Counted from the first letter of the stretch, positions 7,226 through 15,719 are shown. The stretch is 64,000 nucleotides of DNA from Actinomyces sp. oral taxon 414 (GCF_001278845.1 NZ_CP012590.1:310001-374000); one strand, 5' to 3'. Notes: generated from the sequence alone by a model not told the origin. Program-made: numbers and translations.

Positions 7226-8932
7226 GTGAGTTCCGGTGACACCGCTCAGACCGCCATCGGCCCTCCCGCAGATCCCGAACTCGAGCCGCCCGTCGGCGAG
7301 GAGTGCGGCGTCTTCGGCGTGTGGGCGCCCGGCGAGGAGGTCTCCCGCCTGACCTACTTCGGTCTGTACGCCCTCCAGCACCGCGGCCAGGAGGCCGCCG
7401 GCATCGCCACGACCGACGGCTCCAACATCCTGGTCTACAAGGACCTCGGCCTGGTCTCCCAGGTCTTCGACGATCCCTCCCTGTCCAACCTGACCGGGCA
7501 CATCGCCGTCGGGCATGTCCGCTATGCCACCACGGGGGCCACCACCTGGGAGAACTCCCAGCCGATGCTCGGCCCCGTCGCCGGCTCCACCCTGGCCCTG
7601 GCCCACAACGGCAACCTCACCAACACCCGCGAGCTCATGGCGGCCGTGTACTCCGCCTCCGGCGAGGATCTGACCGGCGAGCTCGGACGCGGTTCGTCGA
7701 CGGACACCGCCGTCATCGCCGCCCTCATGAACCTCGTCTCCGAGCGCGGCGCTCTCATCGGGGTCGACGCCGCGCCCGCTGCACCCGCGGCGGCCGCGGG
7801 CGGTCCCGCCGGCCCCCCGCTCGCCGTCGCCGCCACGGCCCACCGGGTCCTGCCCCTGCTGCGCGGCGCCTTCTCCCTGGTGTTCATGGACGAGCACACC
7901 CTCTACGCCGCCCGCGACCCGTACGGCGTGCGCCCCCTGGTCCTGGGGCGCCTGGAGCGCGGGTGGGTCGTGGCCTCGGAGACCGCCGCCCTCGACATCG
8001 TCGGCGCCGTCTACGTGCGGGAGATCGAGCCCGGCGAGCTCCTGGAGATCGACGCCGATGGCTTGCGCTCCACCCGTTTCGCCGCGGCCCGCCGGGCCGG
8101 GTGCGTCTTCGAGTACGTCTACCTGGCCCGCCCGGACACTAAGATCGCCGGCCGGTCCGTCATCGCCGCGCGCAACGCCATGGGCGCGGCCCTGGCCCGC
8201 GAGCACCCCGTCGAGGCTGACCTGGTCATCGCCACCCCCGAGTCCGGCACGCCCGCCGCCATCGGCTACGCCCAGGCCTCCGGCATCCCCTACGGCCAGG
8301 GGCTGGTCAAGAACGCCTACGTGGGCCGGACCTTCATCCAGCCCACCCAGACGCTGCGCCAGCTCGGAATCCGGCTCAAGCTCAACCCGGTGCGCGAGGT
8401 CATTGAGGGCAAGCGCCTCGTCGTCGTGGACGACTCGATCGTGCGCGGCAACACCCAGCGGGCCCTGGTGCGCATGCTGCGCGAGGCCGGCGCCGCCGAG
8501 GTCCACGTGCGCATCTCCTCCCCGCCGGTGCTGTGGCCCTGCTACTACGGCATCGACTTCGCCACCCGCGCCGAGCTCATCGCCGCCGGCATGAGCGTGG
8601 AGGAGATCCGCGAGTCCGTGGGCGCGGACACCCTCGGCTACCTCTCCGTCGAGGGCATGGTCGAGGCCTCCGGCCAGCCGCGCGCCGAGCTGTGCACCGC
8701 CTGCTTCACCGGCGACTACCCCATCGCCCCGCCGGCGGGAGGGGCCTGCGCGGCCGCCGTGCCGGTCACGCGGGTGCCCAGCGCCTACCGCCACCGCCGC
8801 CGGGCCGCATCGGCCCGCGTGCCCGACGACGGCGCCGTCGAATTGGCCAGCCCGGCCCTCGTCACCCGGCCCGACCTCACGACCGGCAGTCCCCTGCCGG
8901 CCCCCGTACCGCGAGAAGGAAGCACCCGATGA
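7226..8932 (+). CDS. purF: Amidophosphoribosyltransferase
   Basis: First committed step of purine synthesis: glutamine and PRPP give 5-phosphoribosylamine. The N-terminal glutamine amidotransferase domain starts at the catalytic Cys in EECGVFGVW and carries YALQHRGQEAAGIA and HVRYATTG. A short Ala/Gly/Pro-rich insertion (AAPAAPAAAAGGPAGPP) sits within this domain. The phosphoribosyltransferase domain carries the PRPP loop VVVDDSIVRGNT. The 568-residue length is normal plus the insertion. The GTG at 7226 is chosen because the catalytic Cys is about 25 residues in (a removable propeptide) and a -10 box precedes it. It overlaps purM as ATGA, so the two are probably co-translated. Confidence 0.96.
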   Translation: MSSGDTAQTAIGPPADPELEPPVGEECGVFGVWAPGEEVSRLTYFGLYALQHRGQEAAGIATTDGSNILVYKDLGLVSQVFDDPSLSNLTGHIAVGHVRYATTGATTWENSQPMLGPVAGSTLALAHNGNLTNTRELMAAVYSASGEDLTGELGRGSSTDTAVIAALMNLVSERGALIGVDAAPAAPAAAAGGPAGPPLAVAATAHRVLPLLRGAFSLVFMDEHTLYAARDPYGVRPLVLGRLERGWVVASETAALDIVGAVYVREIEPGELLEIDADGLRSTRFAAARRAGCVFEYVYLARPDTKIAGRSVIAARNAMGAALAREHPVEADLVIATPESGTPAAIGYAQASGIPYGQGLVKNAYVGRTFIQPTQTLRQLGIRLKLNPVREVIEGKRLVVVDDSIVRGNTQRALVRMLREAGAAEVHVRISSPPVLWPCYYGIDFATRAELIAAGMSVEEIRESVGADTLGYLSVEGMVEASGQPRAELCTACFTGDYPIAPPAGGACAAAVPVTRVPSAYRHRRRAASARVPDDGAVELASPALVTRPDLTTGSPLPAPVPREGSTR

Positions 8933-10191
8933 GCCCCGATACCCCGCCCGTCGCCCCCGGCGCATCGCCCGCCGCCCCCGCCGACGGCGCCCCGACCGCC
9001 CCTGCCGGATCCAGCGCCCCCGCCGACGGCGCCCCCGGCGCCCCCGCCGGACCCGGCGCCGGGCGGGGCATCACCTACGCCGACGCCGGCGTGGACACCG
9101 CCGCCGGCGACCGCGCCGTCGAGCTCATGAAGGACGCCGTGGCCGCCACCGCGACCCCGGCCGTCGTCGGGGGAGTGGGCGGCTTCGCCGGACTCGTGGA
9201 CGTCTCCGCGCTGCGCGACTACCGCCGCCCCCTGCTGGCCGCCTCCACCGACGGGGTGGGCACCAAGGTCGCCATCGCCCAGGCCCTTGACGTCCACGAC
9301 ACCATTGGCCAGGACCTGGTGGGCATGGTCGTCGACGACATCGTCGTCGTCGGCGCCCGCCCCCTGCTCATGACCGACTACATCGCCTGCGGCCGCGTCG
9401 TGCCCGAGCGGATCGCCAACATCGTGCGCGGCGTGGCCACCGCCTGCGCCGCCGTGGACACCCCGCTGCTGGGCGGGGAGACCGCCGAGCACCCCGGCCT
9501 CATGGGCCCCGACGAGTACGACGTGGCCGGGGCCGCCACCGGCGTCGTCGAGGCCGACCGCAGGCTCGGCGCCGAGCGCGTGCGCCCCGGCGACGTCCTG
9601 ATCGCCCTGGCCGCCTCCGGCCTGCACTCCAACGGCTACTCCCTGGTGCGCCGCGTCGTCGAGCGCGCCGGCTGGCCCCTGGAGCGCGAGGTGCCCGAGT
9701 TCGGCCGCACCCTGGGCGAGGAGCTGCTCGAGCCCACGCGCCTGTACGCGCGGGTGTGCCTGGACCTCGTCGACGCCGTCGACCCGGCCGACGCCGACCC
9801 CGCCGACCTGCGCCTGCGCGCCCTGTCCCACGTCACCGGCGGCGGGCTGGCCGCCAACCTCGCCCGCGTCCTGCCCGCCGGCCTCATCGCCGACGTCGAC
9901 CGCTGCGGCTGGGTCGTCCCGCCGGTCTTCGACGTCGTGCGCCGCCTGGGGGACGTACCGTGGGAGGACCTGGAGGGCACGCTCAACCTGGGGGTCGGCA
10001 TGGTCGCCGTGGTCGCCCCGGAGGCGGCCGACGACGCGACGCGCCTCGCCCGCCGGGCCGGCGTGCCCGCCTGGGTGCTGGGAACCGTCCACGAGGCCGG
10101 GGACTACACGCCGCGCGGGCGGGTCGTGGCCGGGACCAAGGGCGTCGACGGCGGGGCCGTCGACGCCTTCGGCAGCTACCGCACGCAGTGA
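8929..10191 (+). CDS. purM: Phosphoribosylformylglycinamidine cyclo-ligase
   Basis: AIR synthetase, the fifth step of purine synthesis: FGAM plus ATP gives aminoimidazole ribotide. Characteristic motifs are ITYADAGVD near the start, STDGVGTKVAIA, QDLVGMVVDDIVV, GGETAEHPG and LHSNGYSLVR. The 420-residue protein is longer than usual (about 340-350) because of an N-terminal Ala/Pro/Gly-rich extension of about 45 residues containing two SAPADGAP-like repeats. The start is fixed by the ATGA overlap with purF. The C-terminal part (VTGGGLAANLARVLP) is complete. No purine gene follows; the next genes belong to an unrelated lower-GC cassette. Confidence 0.96.
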   Translation: MSPDTPPVAPGASPAAPADGAPTAPAGSSAPADGAPGAPAGPGAGRGITYADAGVDTAAGDRAVELMKDAVAATATPAVVGGVGGFAGLVDVSALRDYRRPLLAASTDGVGTKVAIAQALDVHDTIGQDLVGMVVDDIVVVGARPLLMTDYIACGRVVPERIANIVRGVATACAAVDTPLLGGETAEHPGLMGPDEYDVAGAATGVVEADRRLGAERVRPGDVLIALAASGLHSNGYSLVRRVVERAGWPLEREVPEFGRTLGEELLEPTRLYARVCLDLVDAVDPADADPADLRLRALSHVTGGGLAANLARVLPAGLIADVDRCGWVVPPVFDVVRRLGDVPWEDLEGTLNLGVGMVAVVAPEAADDATRLARRAGVPAWVLGTVHEAGDYTPRGRVVAGTKGVDGGAVDAFGSYRTQ

Positions 10192-10286
10192 GGGCCGGGC
10201 GGGAGCGGGTGCGCCCCGGCCTATTTCGCCCGCGCCGCGAAGTCGATCGCACCACCATCGCTCTGGATGGATCCGGGCGGAGCGGC

Positions 10287-10313
10287 TTGAACGGATGAAC
10301 GAAATAATATAAT
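10287..10313 (+). promoter_or_regulatory. Promoter of the two-gene GAF-like cassette
   Basis: TTGAAC at 10287-10292 and a perfect TATAAT at 10308-10313, with a 15-base spacer, stand in an unusually A/T-rich patch. It is the best sigma-70-type promoter seen in the window and drives toward the ATG at 10430. Confidence 0.6.
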
Positions 10314-10429
10314 GTTTTACGGCAGTCATGATGGGACTGTCACACCGACCGGCAGCCGTGCAACTAGGTTTCACCTGTGCGTACGCGCTGCGATATCTAG
10401 GGCTCCCCGAGCGTCCAGGAGCTGATGAA

Positions 10430-10735
10430 ATGACGCGAACAAGGCAGTTCGAGGCGACCACGTACCTCAAGGCCGCACATCCCGAGGCGATCCCTGAGCT
10501 GGCCCGCAAACTGAACGCCTTGGCTCGCGAGCGCGCTCGTGGGCGGAAGGACCTGGCAGTCATCGAGGTCCGCCCCGCACCCAGCATCTCCAGTGTGATA
10601 ATCTCCTTGGAGGTGTCCAGCGAAGTGCCCTCGGGTGCGGCTCGGATCGCGAGGGAATTCCTCAACCCGGTGCTGGATCTCATGGACGGGGGCCACGCCT
10701 TCGAGAGTTTCAGCCGCGAGCTCGCTTACGCCTGA
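10430..10735 (+). CDS. Small protein of unknown function (cassette gene 1)
   Basis: A 101-residue protein that I do not recognise. It is mixed alpha/beta in character: a helical, basic N-terminal half (EAIPELARKLNALARERARG), a strand-rich middle (DLAVIEVRP, SVIISLEVSS) and a C-terminal helix ending FSRELAYA. No cysteine pairs, signal peptide or membrane helix are seen. The ATG at 10430 is preferred over one at 10328 because CCAGGAGCTG precedes it by a few bases. Three bases separate it from the next gene, so the two form an operon with the promoter at 10287-10313. GC content is visibly lower than in the flanking purM and DUF genes, which suggests horizontal gain. It may be a partner or regulator of the membrane protein downstream (inference). 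Confidence 0.6.
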   Translation: MTRTRQFEATTYLKAAHPEAIPELARKLNALARERARGRKDLAVIEVRPAPSISSVIISLEVSSEVPSGAARIAREFLNPVLDLMDGGHAFESFSRELAYA

Positions 10736-10738
10736 ACC

Positions 10739-11719
10739 ATGTCCAGTGCCGAGAAGGAGACCTTTGAGGAGCGATTCCTCTCCCGAGCAGAGCTAGTTTT
10801 TTCGCTTCTATGGGACGCGCTGCCCATTATCCTTCCGCTGGCGACGACGACGCTGTTCACGATCTCAACGATGCAGTCCGAGAAGTGGACCGGTCTGTGC
10901 TTCCGCTTCGGACTCGGTGTGACTGTGCTGACAGTGCTCGTGCGGCTCGTTCAAAGACCCCCGCGACGAGAGCTTTGGCGAGAATTGAAGAGCCAGCGGC
11001 GCAGGCGGGAGCATGATGCGGCGCGCTACTCGAAGGTCCTGGATGACAGGAGCGCGGAGCTGACGGACGCTATTGGGACCCTGACCCGACGCATGGCGGT
11101 TGAGCTCGGGGTTGACACGACTACAACGCGAGTGACTGTTTTTCGTCACAGGAATGATAGTGGTCACAGGAATGATAGTGAGAACGAGGGCGGGACGTTC
11201 GTTCTCGTGGCGCGTTACTCCCTCAACCCGAGATGGGCCAAAGTGAAGCGCGGCAAAAAGTACTCAGCCTCCTACGGAGCTATAGCCGCGACCTGGTGCA
11301 GACGATTCCTCTACAAGGACGACTACCCTGCCGATCCGGATAAGTGGGTCGAGTACGTCACCAGTTCTGACTTCGAGACCGCAAGGATGCCCCGCGAGAT
11401 CGCCAAGGGGGTTCGCATGAAGTCCGTATGCGTTGCGGGCACCCGCTTGGAGCACGATCATCACAATGTCGGGGTCATTATCATCGAGACCGTCAAACCG
11501 TGGACCGACGAGGCGTTGAAGGACAGGATCGCGGAAGAGTCCGGCGGCTTTGCGACATTGCGCAGCACCGTCGCCGAGATCATTTACATCATGAGCAATT
11601 CCTTCTCCGATGCGGACACCGAACGGGAGAACGGCGAACCGGACGACGAGCGTCGGCCCCGGGCGCGCCGCGCGCTCAGTTCAATCAGATCTCGGCTCGC
11701 CCGGGCGGGAATACGCTAG
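10739..11719 (+). CDS. Two-helix membrane protein with a GAF-like cytoplasmic domain (cassette gene 2)
   Basis: A 326-residue protein. Two hydrophobic helices at about residues 18-44 and 53-71 form a hairpin, followed by a highly basic helix (RRELWRELKSQRRRREHD), so the C-terminal part is probably cytoplasmic. Residues 112-285 look like a GAF fold: RVTVFRH, FVLVARYSLNP, KRGKKYSASYGAIAATW, and NVGVIIIETVKPW as the typical late strand and helix. The domain is preceded by a short coiled segment and followed by an acidic then basic tail (residues 290-326). A duplicated 18-bp unit codes for HRNDSG twice in a loop. The architecture suggests a ligand-sensing, membrane-anchored signalling or immunity protein; no catalytic motif is visible and the ligand is unknown. 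Lower GC than its neighbours points to transfer. Confidence 0.65.
   Translation: MSSAEKETFEERFLSRAELVFSLLWDALPIILPLATTTLFTISTMQSEKWTGLCFRFGLGVTVLTVLVRLVQRPPRRELWRELKSQRRRREHDAARYSKVLDDRSAELTDAIGTLTRRMAVELGVDTTTTRVTVFRHRNDSGHRNDSENEGGTFVLVARYSLNPRWAKVKRGKKYSASYGAIAATWCRRFLYKDDYPADPDKWVEYVTSSDFETARMPREIAKGVRMKSVCVAGTRLEHDHHNVGVIIIETVKPWTDEALKDRIAEESGGFATLRSTVAEIIYIMSNSFSDADTERENGEPDDERRPRARRALSSIRSRLARAGIR
11145..11180 (+). repeat. Perfect 18-bp tandem duplication inside the GAF-like gene
   Basis: GTCACAGGAATGATAGTG occurs twice head to tail, adding six residues in frame within a predicted loop of the GAF-like domain. Confidence 0.9.
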
Positions 11720-11907
11720 CAGAGTCGACAAAAATACCCGTCGCAGGCGCGTCGTCGGCCTGGACAAGTTCATGAACTATCCGAGGGCCCGCGCGGCCTT
11801 CGTCCGCGCGCCGTTGACGGCACCTCGTGGAAGGCCGACGACGCCGGAGCGACGGGTGGCGAGAGTCGAACCCGCGCCACGACCGCGCCGGCACTCCTCC
11901 GCACTCG

Positions 11908-11943
11908 GGATCGGCCCGGAAGTAACACGCCGGGCCGATCCCG
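11908..11943. terminator. Strong hairpin between convergent genes, possible bidirectional terminator
   Basis: GGGATCGGCCCGG and CCGGGCCGATCCC form a perfect 13-bp stem with a 10-base loop. It lies between the end of the GAF-like gene (11719, plus) and the end of the DUF3073 gene (12094, minus). There is no T-run, as is common in GC-rich actinobacteria. The rest of 11720-12093 shows no gene. Confidence 0.5.
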
Positions 11944-12093
11944 ACCTGCTGAGCACGACCGGCGCGGTCACTTCACGGCGGACGGGGCCGGCCTCGGCGG
12001 GGGCGCAACCACGCCCGAACCTCTGGAGAGTCCGCCCCGCCTCAACCCGAGCCCTCAGACCGGCCACTCAGGCCGGAGCGGGATCGAGGCCGG

Positions 12094-12321
12094 TCAACTT
12101 CGACGACCCGGCTCCGTGCGGGGGACGTCCGAGTCCTCCCAGTCATCGTCGTCGTCGACGTTGTACTTGGCGGCCAGCTCCTCGTACTCATCGCGCGGGT
12201 CGGCGCCGGAGGACGCGCTGACTAGCTCGCGCTCGAGCGCCGCGTAGTCGGTCTCCGGGCTGAAGTACTTGAGCTTGCGGGCGACCTTGGTCGCCTTGGC
12301 CTTCTGACGGCCGCGCCCCAT
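12094..12321 (-). CDS. DUF3073 family protein
   Basis: A 75-residue protein of the actinobacterial DUF3073 family, recognised by the N-terminal MGRGRQKAKATKVARKLKYF and SPETDYAALEREL. The N-terminal half is strongly basic and the C-terminal half strongly acidic (DPRDEYEELAAKY then a DDDDDWED run), a charge pattern typical of this small, widely conserved but uncharacterised family. The start at 12321 gives the conserved MGRGRQ beginning and has GGAGGGGG a few bases upstream on the minus strand; an in-frame start six codons earlier is less likely. It appears to be a single-gene unit. Function is unknown. Confidence 0.88.
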   Translation of the reverse strand: MGRGRQKAKATKVARKLKYFSPETDYAALERELVSASSGADPRDEYEELAAKYNVDDDDDWEDSDVPRTEPGRRS

Positions 12322-12527
12322 AGGCTCGACCCCCTCCAACTGTCTCTGGGCGCGCTGGGCGCTTCACTTGGGCAAATGTGTCGTGGTCTGAGCCTACATC
12401 GCTCGTGCCCCAGAACACCATTCGGCGTTCGGTCGAAGCTCAGTGGTTCCTCCCACGCTCTTGCCCCGCGCCCCCGGCGGCCCGGCGCGGGGCCGCTCTC
12501 CGGGGACCGGGGCGATGCGGGCCGGCC

Positions 12528-12872
12528 TCAGCCCCGCGAGCGGCCAATGAGGACTCCGAGCAGGGCGGCGCCGGCCACCACCCCGCCGGCGATGGCGGCC
12601 ACCACCCTGATCGACTCGGGGTCCCCGTCTTGGGCGCGCTCGAGGTGGTCGCGGGCGCGGTCCCGCAACGACTGGGTCCGGGCGCGCAGCGAGTCGGCGG
12701 TCTCGTGGGCCCGGGCGCGCAGCTCCTCCCCGGCGGCGCGGGCACGGGCCTGCGGGGCGACGCGCTCGGCGAGCGCATCGACGTCGGCGGCGAGCTCGCG
12801 GCGCTGACGGGCCAGGCGCTCCTCGATCTGCTCCGGGGTGAGGCGGGCGTCGGGGGAGGGCGGGGTGATCAT
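12528..12872 (-). CDS. DUF3618 domain protein
   Basis: A 114-residue protein. An N-terminal amphipathic DUF3618-like helix pair (TPEQIEERLARQRRELAADV, DALAERVAP) is followed by an Ala/Arg-rich coiled region. A single C-terminal hydrophobic helix (IRVVAAIAGGVVAGAALLGVLI) probably anchors it in the membrane. Its start overlaps the stop of the upstream DUF3618 gene as ATGA. These proteins are often found with holin-like DUF1469 proteins in Actinobacteria, as here, and are thought to act at the cell envelope; no activity is established. The C terminus is GRSRG. Confidence 0.82.
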   Translation of the reverse strand: MITPPSPDARLTPEQIEERLARQRRELAADVDALAERVAPQARARAAGEELRARAHETADSLRARTQSLRDRARDHLERAQDGDPESIRVVAAIAGGVVAGAALLGVLIGRSRG

Positions 12873-13351
12873 GAGCGCACCGCCTTGACGAGGGCGACGA
12901 CGCTCAGGCCCGCCAGAGCCATGGCGGCGCCGGTGACAATGGCGAGGGAGCGCGGGTCGCCGTCGCGGGCGTCGTTCAGCAGCCGGGTCAGATGCTGGGC
13001 GGGGCCGGGCCGCCCCGAGCCCGGCCGCAGACCCGCAATGGCGGACTTAATGCTCCGGCCGGCGTCGGCGGCCGCGTCGCGGGCGGCGACCCTGGCCCGG
13101 TCGGCCGCGTCGCGGGCGGCGGCCCCGGTCAGGGCGGCCGCACTCCGGGCCGAGTCCTTGGCCCGGTCGGCCGCGTCACGGGCGGTGTCCCTGGCCCGCG
13201 CCTTGAGCGCTTCGGGGGCCAGGCACGTGCCCAGGACCTCCATGTCGACGGCCAGGCGCTCGCGGCGGGCGACCAAGGCCGCCTCCATCTCCTCGATGGT
13301 GGGCGCCGGGGCGGCGGCCGGCTTCGTGTTCACGGGGGAGTCGGTGCTCAC
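12869..13351 (-). CDS. DUF3618-like protein with Ala-rich repeats
   Basis: A 160-residue paralogue of the neighbouring gene. A DUF3618-like segment (TIEEMEAALVARRERLAVDM) is followed by a long helical region of repeated AARDAADRA-type heptads (about residues 50-115), apolipoprotein-like in pattern. A C-terminal hydrophobic helix (SLAIVTGAAMALAGLSVVALV) follows DARDGDPR; the paralogue has AQDGDPES at the equivalent place. The GTG at 13351 overlaps the stop of the upstream holin-like gene, so the three genes are translationally coupled. Long upstream extensions of the frame run through that gene and are rejected. Confidence 0.78.
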   Translation of the reverse strand: MSTDSPVNTKPAAAPAPTIEEMEAALVARRERLAVDMEVLGTCLAPEALKARARDTARDAADRAKDSARSAAALTGAAARDAADRARVAARDAAADAGRSIKSAIAGLRPGSGRPGPAQHLTRLLNDARDGDPRSLAIVTGAAMALAGLSVVALVKAVRS

Positions 13352-13812
13352 TTCTGGTTCCCCTTCTCCAGTCCGGAGGCCAGGGCCTCCTTGGCGATTT
13401 CGACGTTCTGCTTGAGGCCCTCCTGCGGGTTGGGCGTGTCTGCGAGCCCGGCGTCGATCTTCCGCTTGCCTACGACGGCGAGGACCGCCCCGATAATGAG
13501 CAGGACGACGGCGACAATGAGGTAACCGGCCCACAGCGGCAGCGCCTCGCCGATTCCGCGGGCGGCCGCGTGCAGGAGCATGCCGAAGGCGTACAGGGCC
13601 AGAACCCCGGCGGCGCCCAGCAGCCCGACCCCCAGACCCAGCTTGACGGCCATTCGTTTGCCCTTGGCCTTGGCCAGGTCGATCTCGCCCTTGATCAGGC
13701 CGGTGATGTTCTCGGAGATCCGGGCGACGAGTTCGCCGAGACTCGGCTGCGCGGTCCGGGAGCCGGGGCCGGGCGGGGACGACGGGGAGGCGGGGGGCGG
13801 ATTGGTGGTCAT
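13348..13812 (-). CDS. Holin-like membrane protein (DUF1469 / phage holin superfamily III)
   Basis: A 154-residue protein. After a Pro-rich N terminus (MTTNPPPASPSSPP), LGELVARISENITGLIKGEIDLAKAK is the typical cytoplasmic helix of the actinobacterial holin-like DUF1469 family. Two membrane helices follow (LGVGLLGAAGVLALYAFGML and LWAGYLIVAVVLLIIGAVLA), then a short tail (DTPNPQEGLKQNVEIAKE). It is a house-keeping envelope protein rather than a phage gene; no phage genes are nearby. The start at 13812 has AAGAAGG at a good distance upstream. It leads the three-gene unit with the DUF3618 genes. Confidence 0.85.
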   Translation of the reverse strand: MTTNPPPASPSSPPGPGSRTAQPSLGELVARISENITGLIKGEIDLAKAKGKRMAVKLGLGVGLLGAAGVLALYAFGMLLHAAARGIGEALPLWAGYLIVAVVLLIIGAVLAVVGKRKIDAGLADTPNPQEGLKQNVEIAKEALASGLEKGNQK

Positions 13813-14029
13813 ACGGCTCGACCTTCTTGAGACGATGCGTCCGGGTGCTCCGCGGAAGGGTTCGCGGCGCGACACCGGGACCAGAGTCTCATAAGAAGGC
13901 CATTGTGGTGAACCTGATACCTGTCTTCGGCTCGGTGCGCCCGCCCGCGCCCGCGGCGCCGGCGGGCATCGCCGACGGATGCCCGAAAGGATCGCACATG
14001 GCTCATCAAGGGCTTTCCGCCGGATGCGG

Positions 14030-14614
14030 TCATCGGATCGCCTCGCCCTCGATGACCGGCGCGAGGCCCCCGAACACGCCGGCGGTCCGCAGGGCGCGCA
14101 GGTCGACCCGGGAGAATCCCGCCCTCCGGATCGCGGAGGCCGTGTCCCTGCGCGGATCGCACCCCCGGTCGAAGCGGCGGGTGAAGGGGGCGGCCAGCCC
14201 CTGGAACAGGCGGGCCCCGGAGCCGGCCGGCGCCGCCACGTGCTCGAAGAACACCAGTCGGCCGCCGGGACGCAGCACGCGTAGGATCTCGGCCAGTGCG
14301 CCGTCGGGATCGGCGACGGAGCACAGCGCGGTGGAGCACACGGCGGCGTCGACGTCGCCGTCCGTCAGCGGCAGTTCCTCGGCGACCGATTGCAGCAGAC
14401 GGGAGCGCGGTCGGGCCTCGACGGCGCGGACCAGCCGCGCGGACGGCGCGGGCTCGAGCGCGAGCCACTCGGCTCCGGGCGCCAGGAAGCGTCCGCTCGT
14501 CCCCGAGCCCGCCCCGACGTCGAGCACGGTGCCGCTCAGGGCGCCCAACGTCCGACGGCGCCACCGGGCCTGCTCCTGCGGCGCCGTGCCGCTCGTGCGA
14601 TACGGTGCGCTCAT
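14030..14614 (-). CDS. Class I SAM-dependent methyltransferase
   Basis: A 194-residue Rossmann-type methyltransferase (Methyltransf_11-like). Motif I is VLDVGAGSGTSGRFL, the acidic end of strand 2 is LALEPAPSARLV, and motifs II/III are DAAVCSTALCSV and ILRVLRPGGRLVFFEHV. It resembles the thiol methyltransferase-like/UbiE-like set, but the substrate cannot be told. The start at 14614 gives MSAPYRTSG; upstream extensions read through sequence without coding character. It stands alone between the holin-like operon and a mobile-element remnant. Confidence 0.85.
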   Translation of the reverse strand: MSAPYRTSGTAPQEQARWRRRTLGALSGTVLDVGAGSGTSGRFLAPGAEWLALEPAPSARLVRAVEARPRSRLLQSVAEELPLTDGDVDAAVCSTALCSVADPDGALAEILRVLRPGGRLVFFEHVAAPAGSGARLFQGLAAPFTRRFDRGCDPRRDTASAIRRAGFSRVDLRALRTAGVFGGLAPVIEGEAIR

Positions 14615-14773
14615 GGCGCCGACCCTACAGGCCAGGGGGTCGGCAAAGTCGGTGGGTGAGGGTGGTTGAGCCGGTTTGACGGGGTCTGGCGTGTCATTGG
14701 GGTGGGGACGCAGGTCTCGCCGGGACGATGAGTGGTGTCGAGTCAATCCCTTCGTCCCGAGGAACCCGCGCCG

Positions 14774-14890
14774 ATGTCATCTTCCACCACAACCGCCCCC
14801 TCGTGCCAGCCCCTGGCCAGTGTCTTTCGGGATGTGACCGATCCGCGGGACCGGCGAGGAGTGCGCCATGACCCGCCCACGATCCTGTGC
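14774..14890 (+). pseudogene. ISAs1-family transposase, N-terminal fragment
   Basis: About 39 residues match the start of ISAs1/H-repeat-type transposases: QPLASVFRDVTDPRDRRGVRH followed by PPTILCLG, the conserved region that normally continues LAVLAGA. The match stops abruptly where mobile-element copy B begins, so the element appears truncated by that insertion or by later deletion. The remaining 15.05-15.11 kb shows no more of it. Confidence 0.6.
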
Positions 14891-14934
14891 CTGGGGCGGG
14901 TGGGGCTCCTGGGGCGACCCGGAGCGGGGGCGTG

Positions 14935-15050
14935 TCCACATCTGCCACAAAGGCGCCCCGGGCCGGGATCAGCCGCGAAGAAAAGCGCGGAATATCAACG
15001 ATTCTTTTCCGGCGTTCCGGCTCGATCGGGGTCTTTGTGGCGGATTTGGA
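14935..15050 (-). repeat. 116-bp inverted-repeat module, copy B
   Basis: Terminal repeats TCCACATCTGCCACAAAG and CTTTGTGGCGGATTTGGA (two changes from the perfect form) bound a core with AATATCAACG, that is, inverted relative to copies A and C. The left flank (GGGGCGGGTGGGGCTCCTGG) and the right flank (CCGCCGCCGCGGGCCGGCC) still match the larger element. No GGAAGGTTATT end or second hairpin is present, so this is a truncated copy. Confidence 0.8.
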
Positions 15051-15111
15051 CAATCCGCCGCCGCGGGCCGGCCGGGGAGGGCGTTCGCGGACGGGCCGGA
15101 CCGGCGCCCGG

Positions 15112-15567
15112 TCAGCGGCGGGATGCGGCGAGGGGCGTTCCGGAGGACTTCAGGCCCTGCGCCTGGGCGGCGTCGGAGTCCTCGGGCACCCGGCCGGGCT
15201 CGGCGCCCCGCTCCACGACCCGATTGCGCTCGTCGACGAAGACGACGCGCGGGAAGTAGGTGCGCGCCTCGGCGTCGGACATCTGCGAGTAGGCGATGAG
15301 GATGACCAGGTCGCCGGGCGCCACCAGATGGGCGGCCGCGCCATTGACGCAGATCTCGCCCGAGCCGGGCTCGCCGGGGATGACGTAGGTGGACAGGCGG
15401 TTGCCGTTGGTGCAGTCGCAGATGTCGACGCGCTCGCCGGGCAGCAGGTCGGCGGCCTGAAGCAGCTCCGCGTCCACGGTGATGGAGCCGACGTAGCCGA
15501 GGTCGGCCCGGGTCACGGTGGCGCGGTGGATCTTGGACGTCATCATCGTCCGGGTGCGTGCAGTCAT
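15112..15567 (-). CDS. panD: Aspartate 1-decarboxylase
   Basis: Pyruvoyl enzyme that makes beta-alanine from aspartate for pantothenate. Family landmarks are [18 protein letters not shown] at the start, the self-cleavage site Gly27-Ser28 in [12 protein letters not shown], and [21 protein letters not shown]. The protein has 151 residues; the final 25-30 residues ([23 protein letters not shown]) extend past the usual end and may be a species-specific tail. The start at 15567 gives the common MxxRTM beginning; the two ATGs seven and eight codons later are alternatives. It lies about 150 bases downstream of panC on the same strand and is probably part of the same pantothenate group. Confidence 0.93.
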   Translation of the reverse strand: MTARTRTMMTSKIHRATVTRADLGYVGSITVDAELLQAADLLPGERVDICDCTNGNRLSTYVIPGEPGSGEICVNGAAAHLVAPGDLVILIAYSQMSDAEARTYFPRVVFVDERNRVVERGAEPGRVPEDSDAAQAQGLKSSGTPLAASRR

Positions 15568-15719
15568 CGCAGACAGGCTAGACGCCGCGCGCCGGGCGGA
15601 GAAGGCCCGGTGACCGATGCGACAGGCGCCCCGCGTCGCACTGCGCGCCGGTCGGCCCGGCCGGCGAGACTCCCGACGACCCTGAGCGCGCCGGCCCGAC
15701 CACACGCCGCCCCGGCCCC

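Noticed and set aside
11850..11885. tRNA-like 3' end (GGCGAGAGTCGAACCCGC)
   Set aside because: A T-arm-like stem and loop can be drawn on the minus strand, but no CCA-adjacent acceptor stem, D-arm or anticodon arm of proper spacing follows. Probably chance or a decayed fragment.
12378..13415. 345-residue plus-strand open frame
   Set aside because: It is antisense to the coupled DUF3618 genes, which have clear starts, overlaps and conserved motifs.
13348..13812. Prophage holin
   Set aside because: The protein belongs to the chromosomal DUF1469 holin-like set, with DUF3618 partners, and no lysin, tail or capsid genes are nearby.
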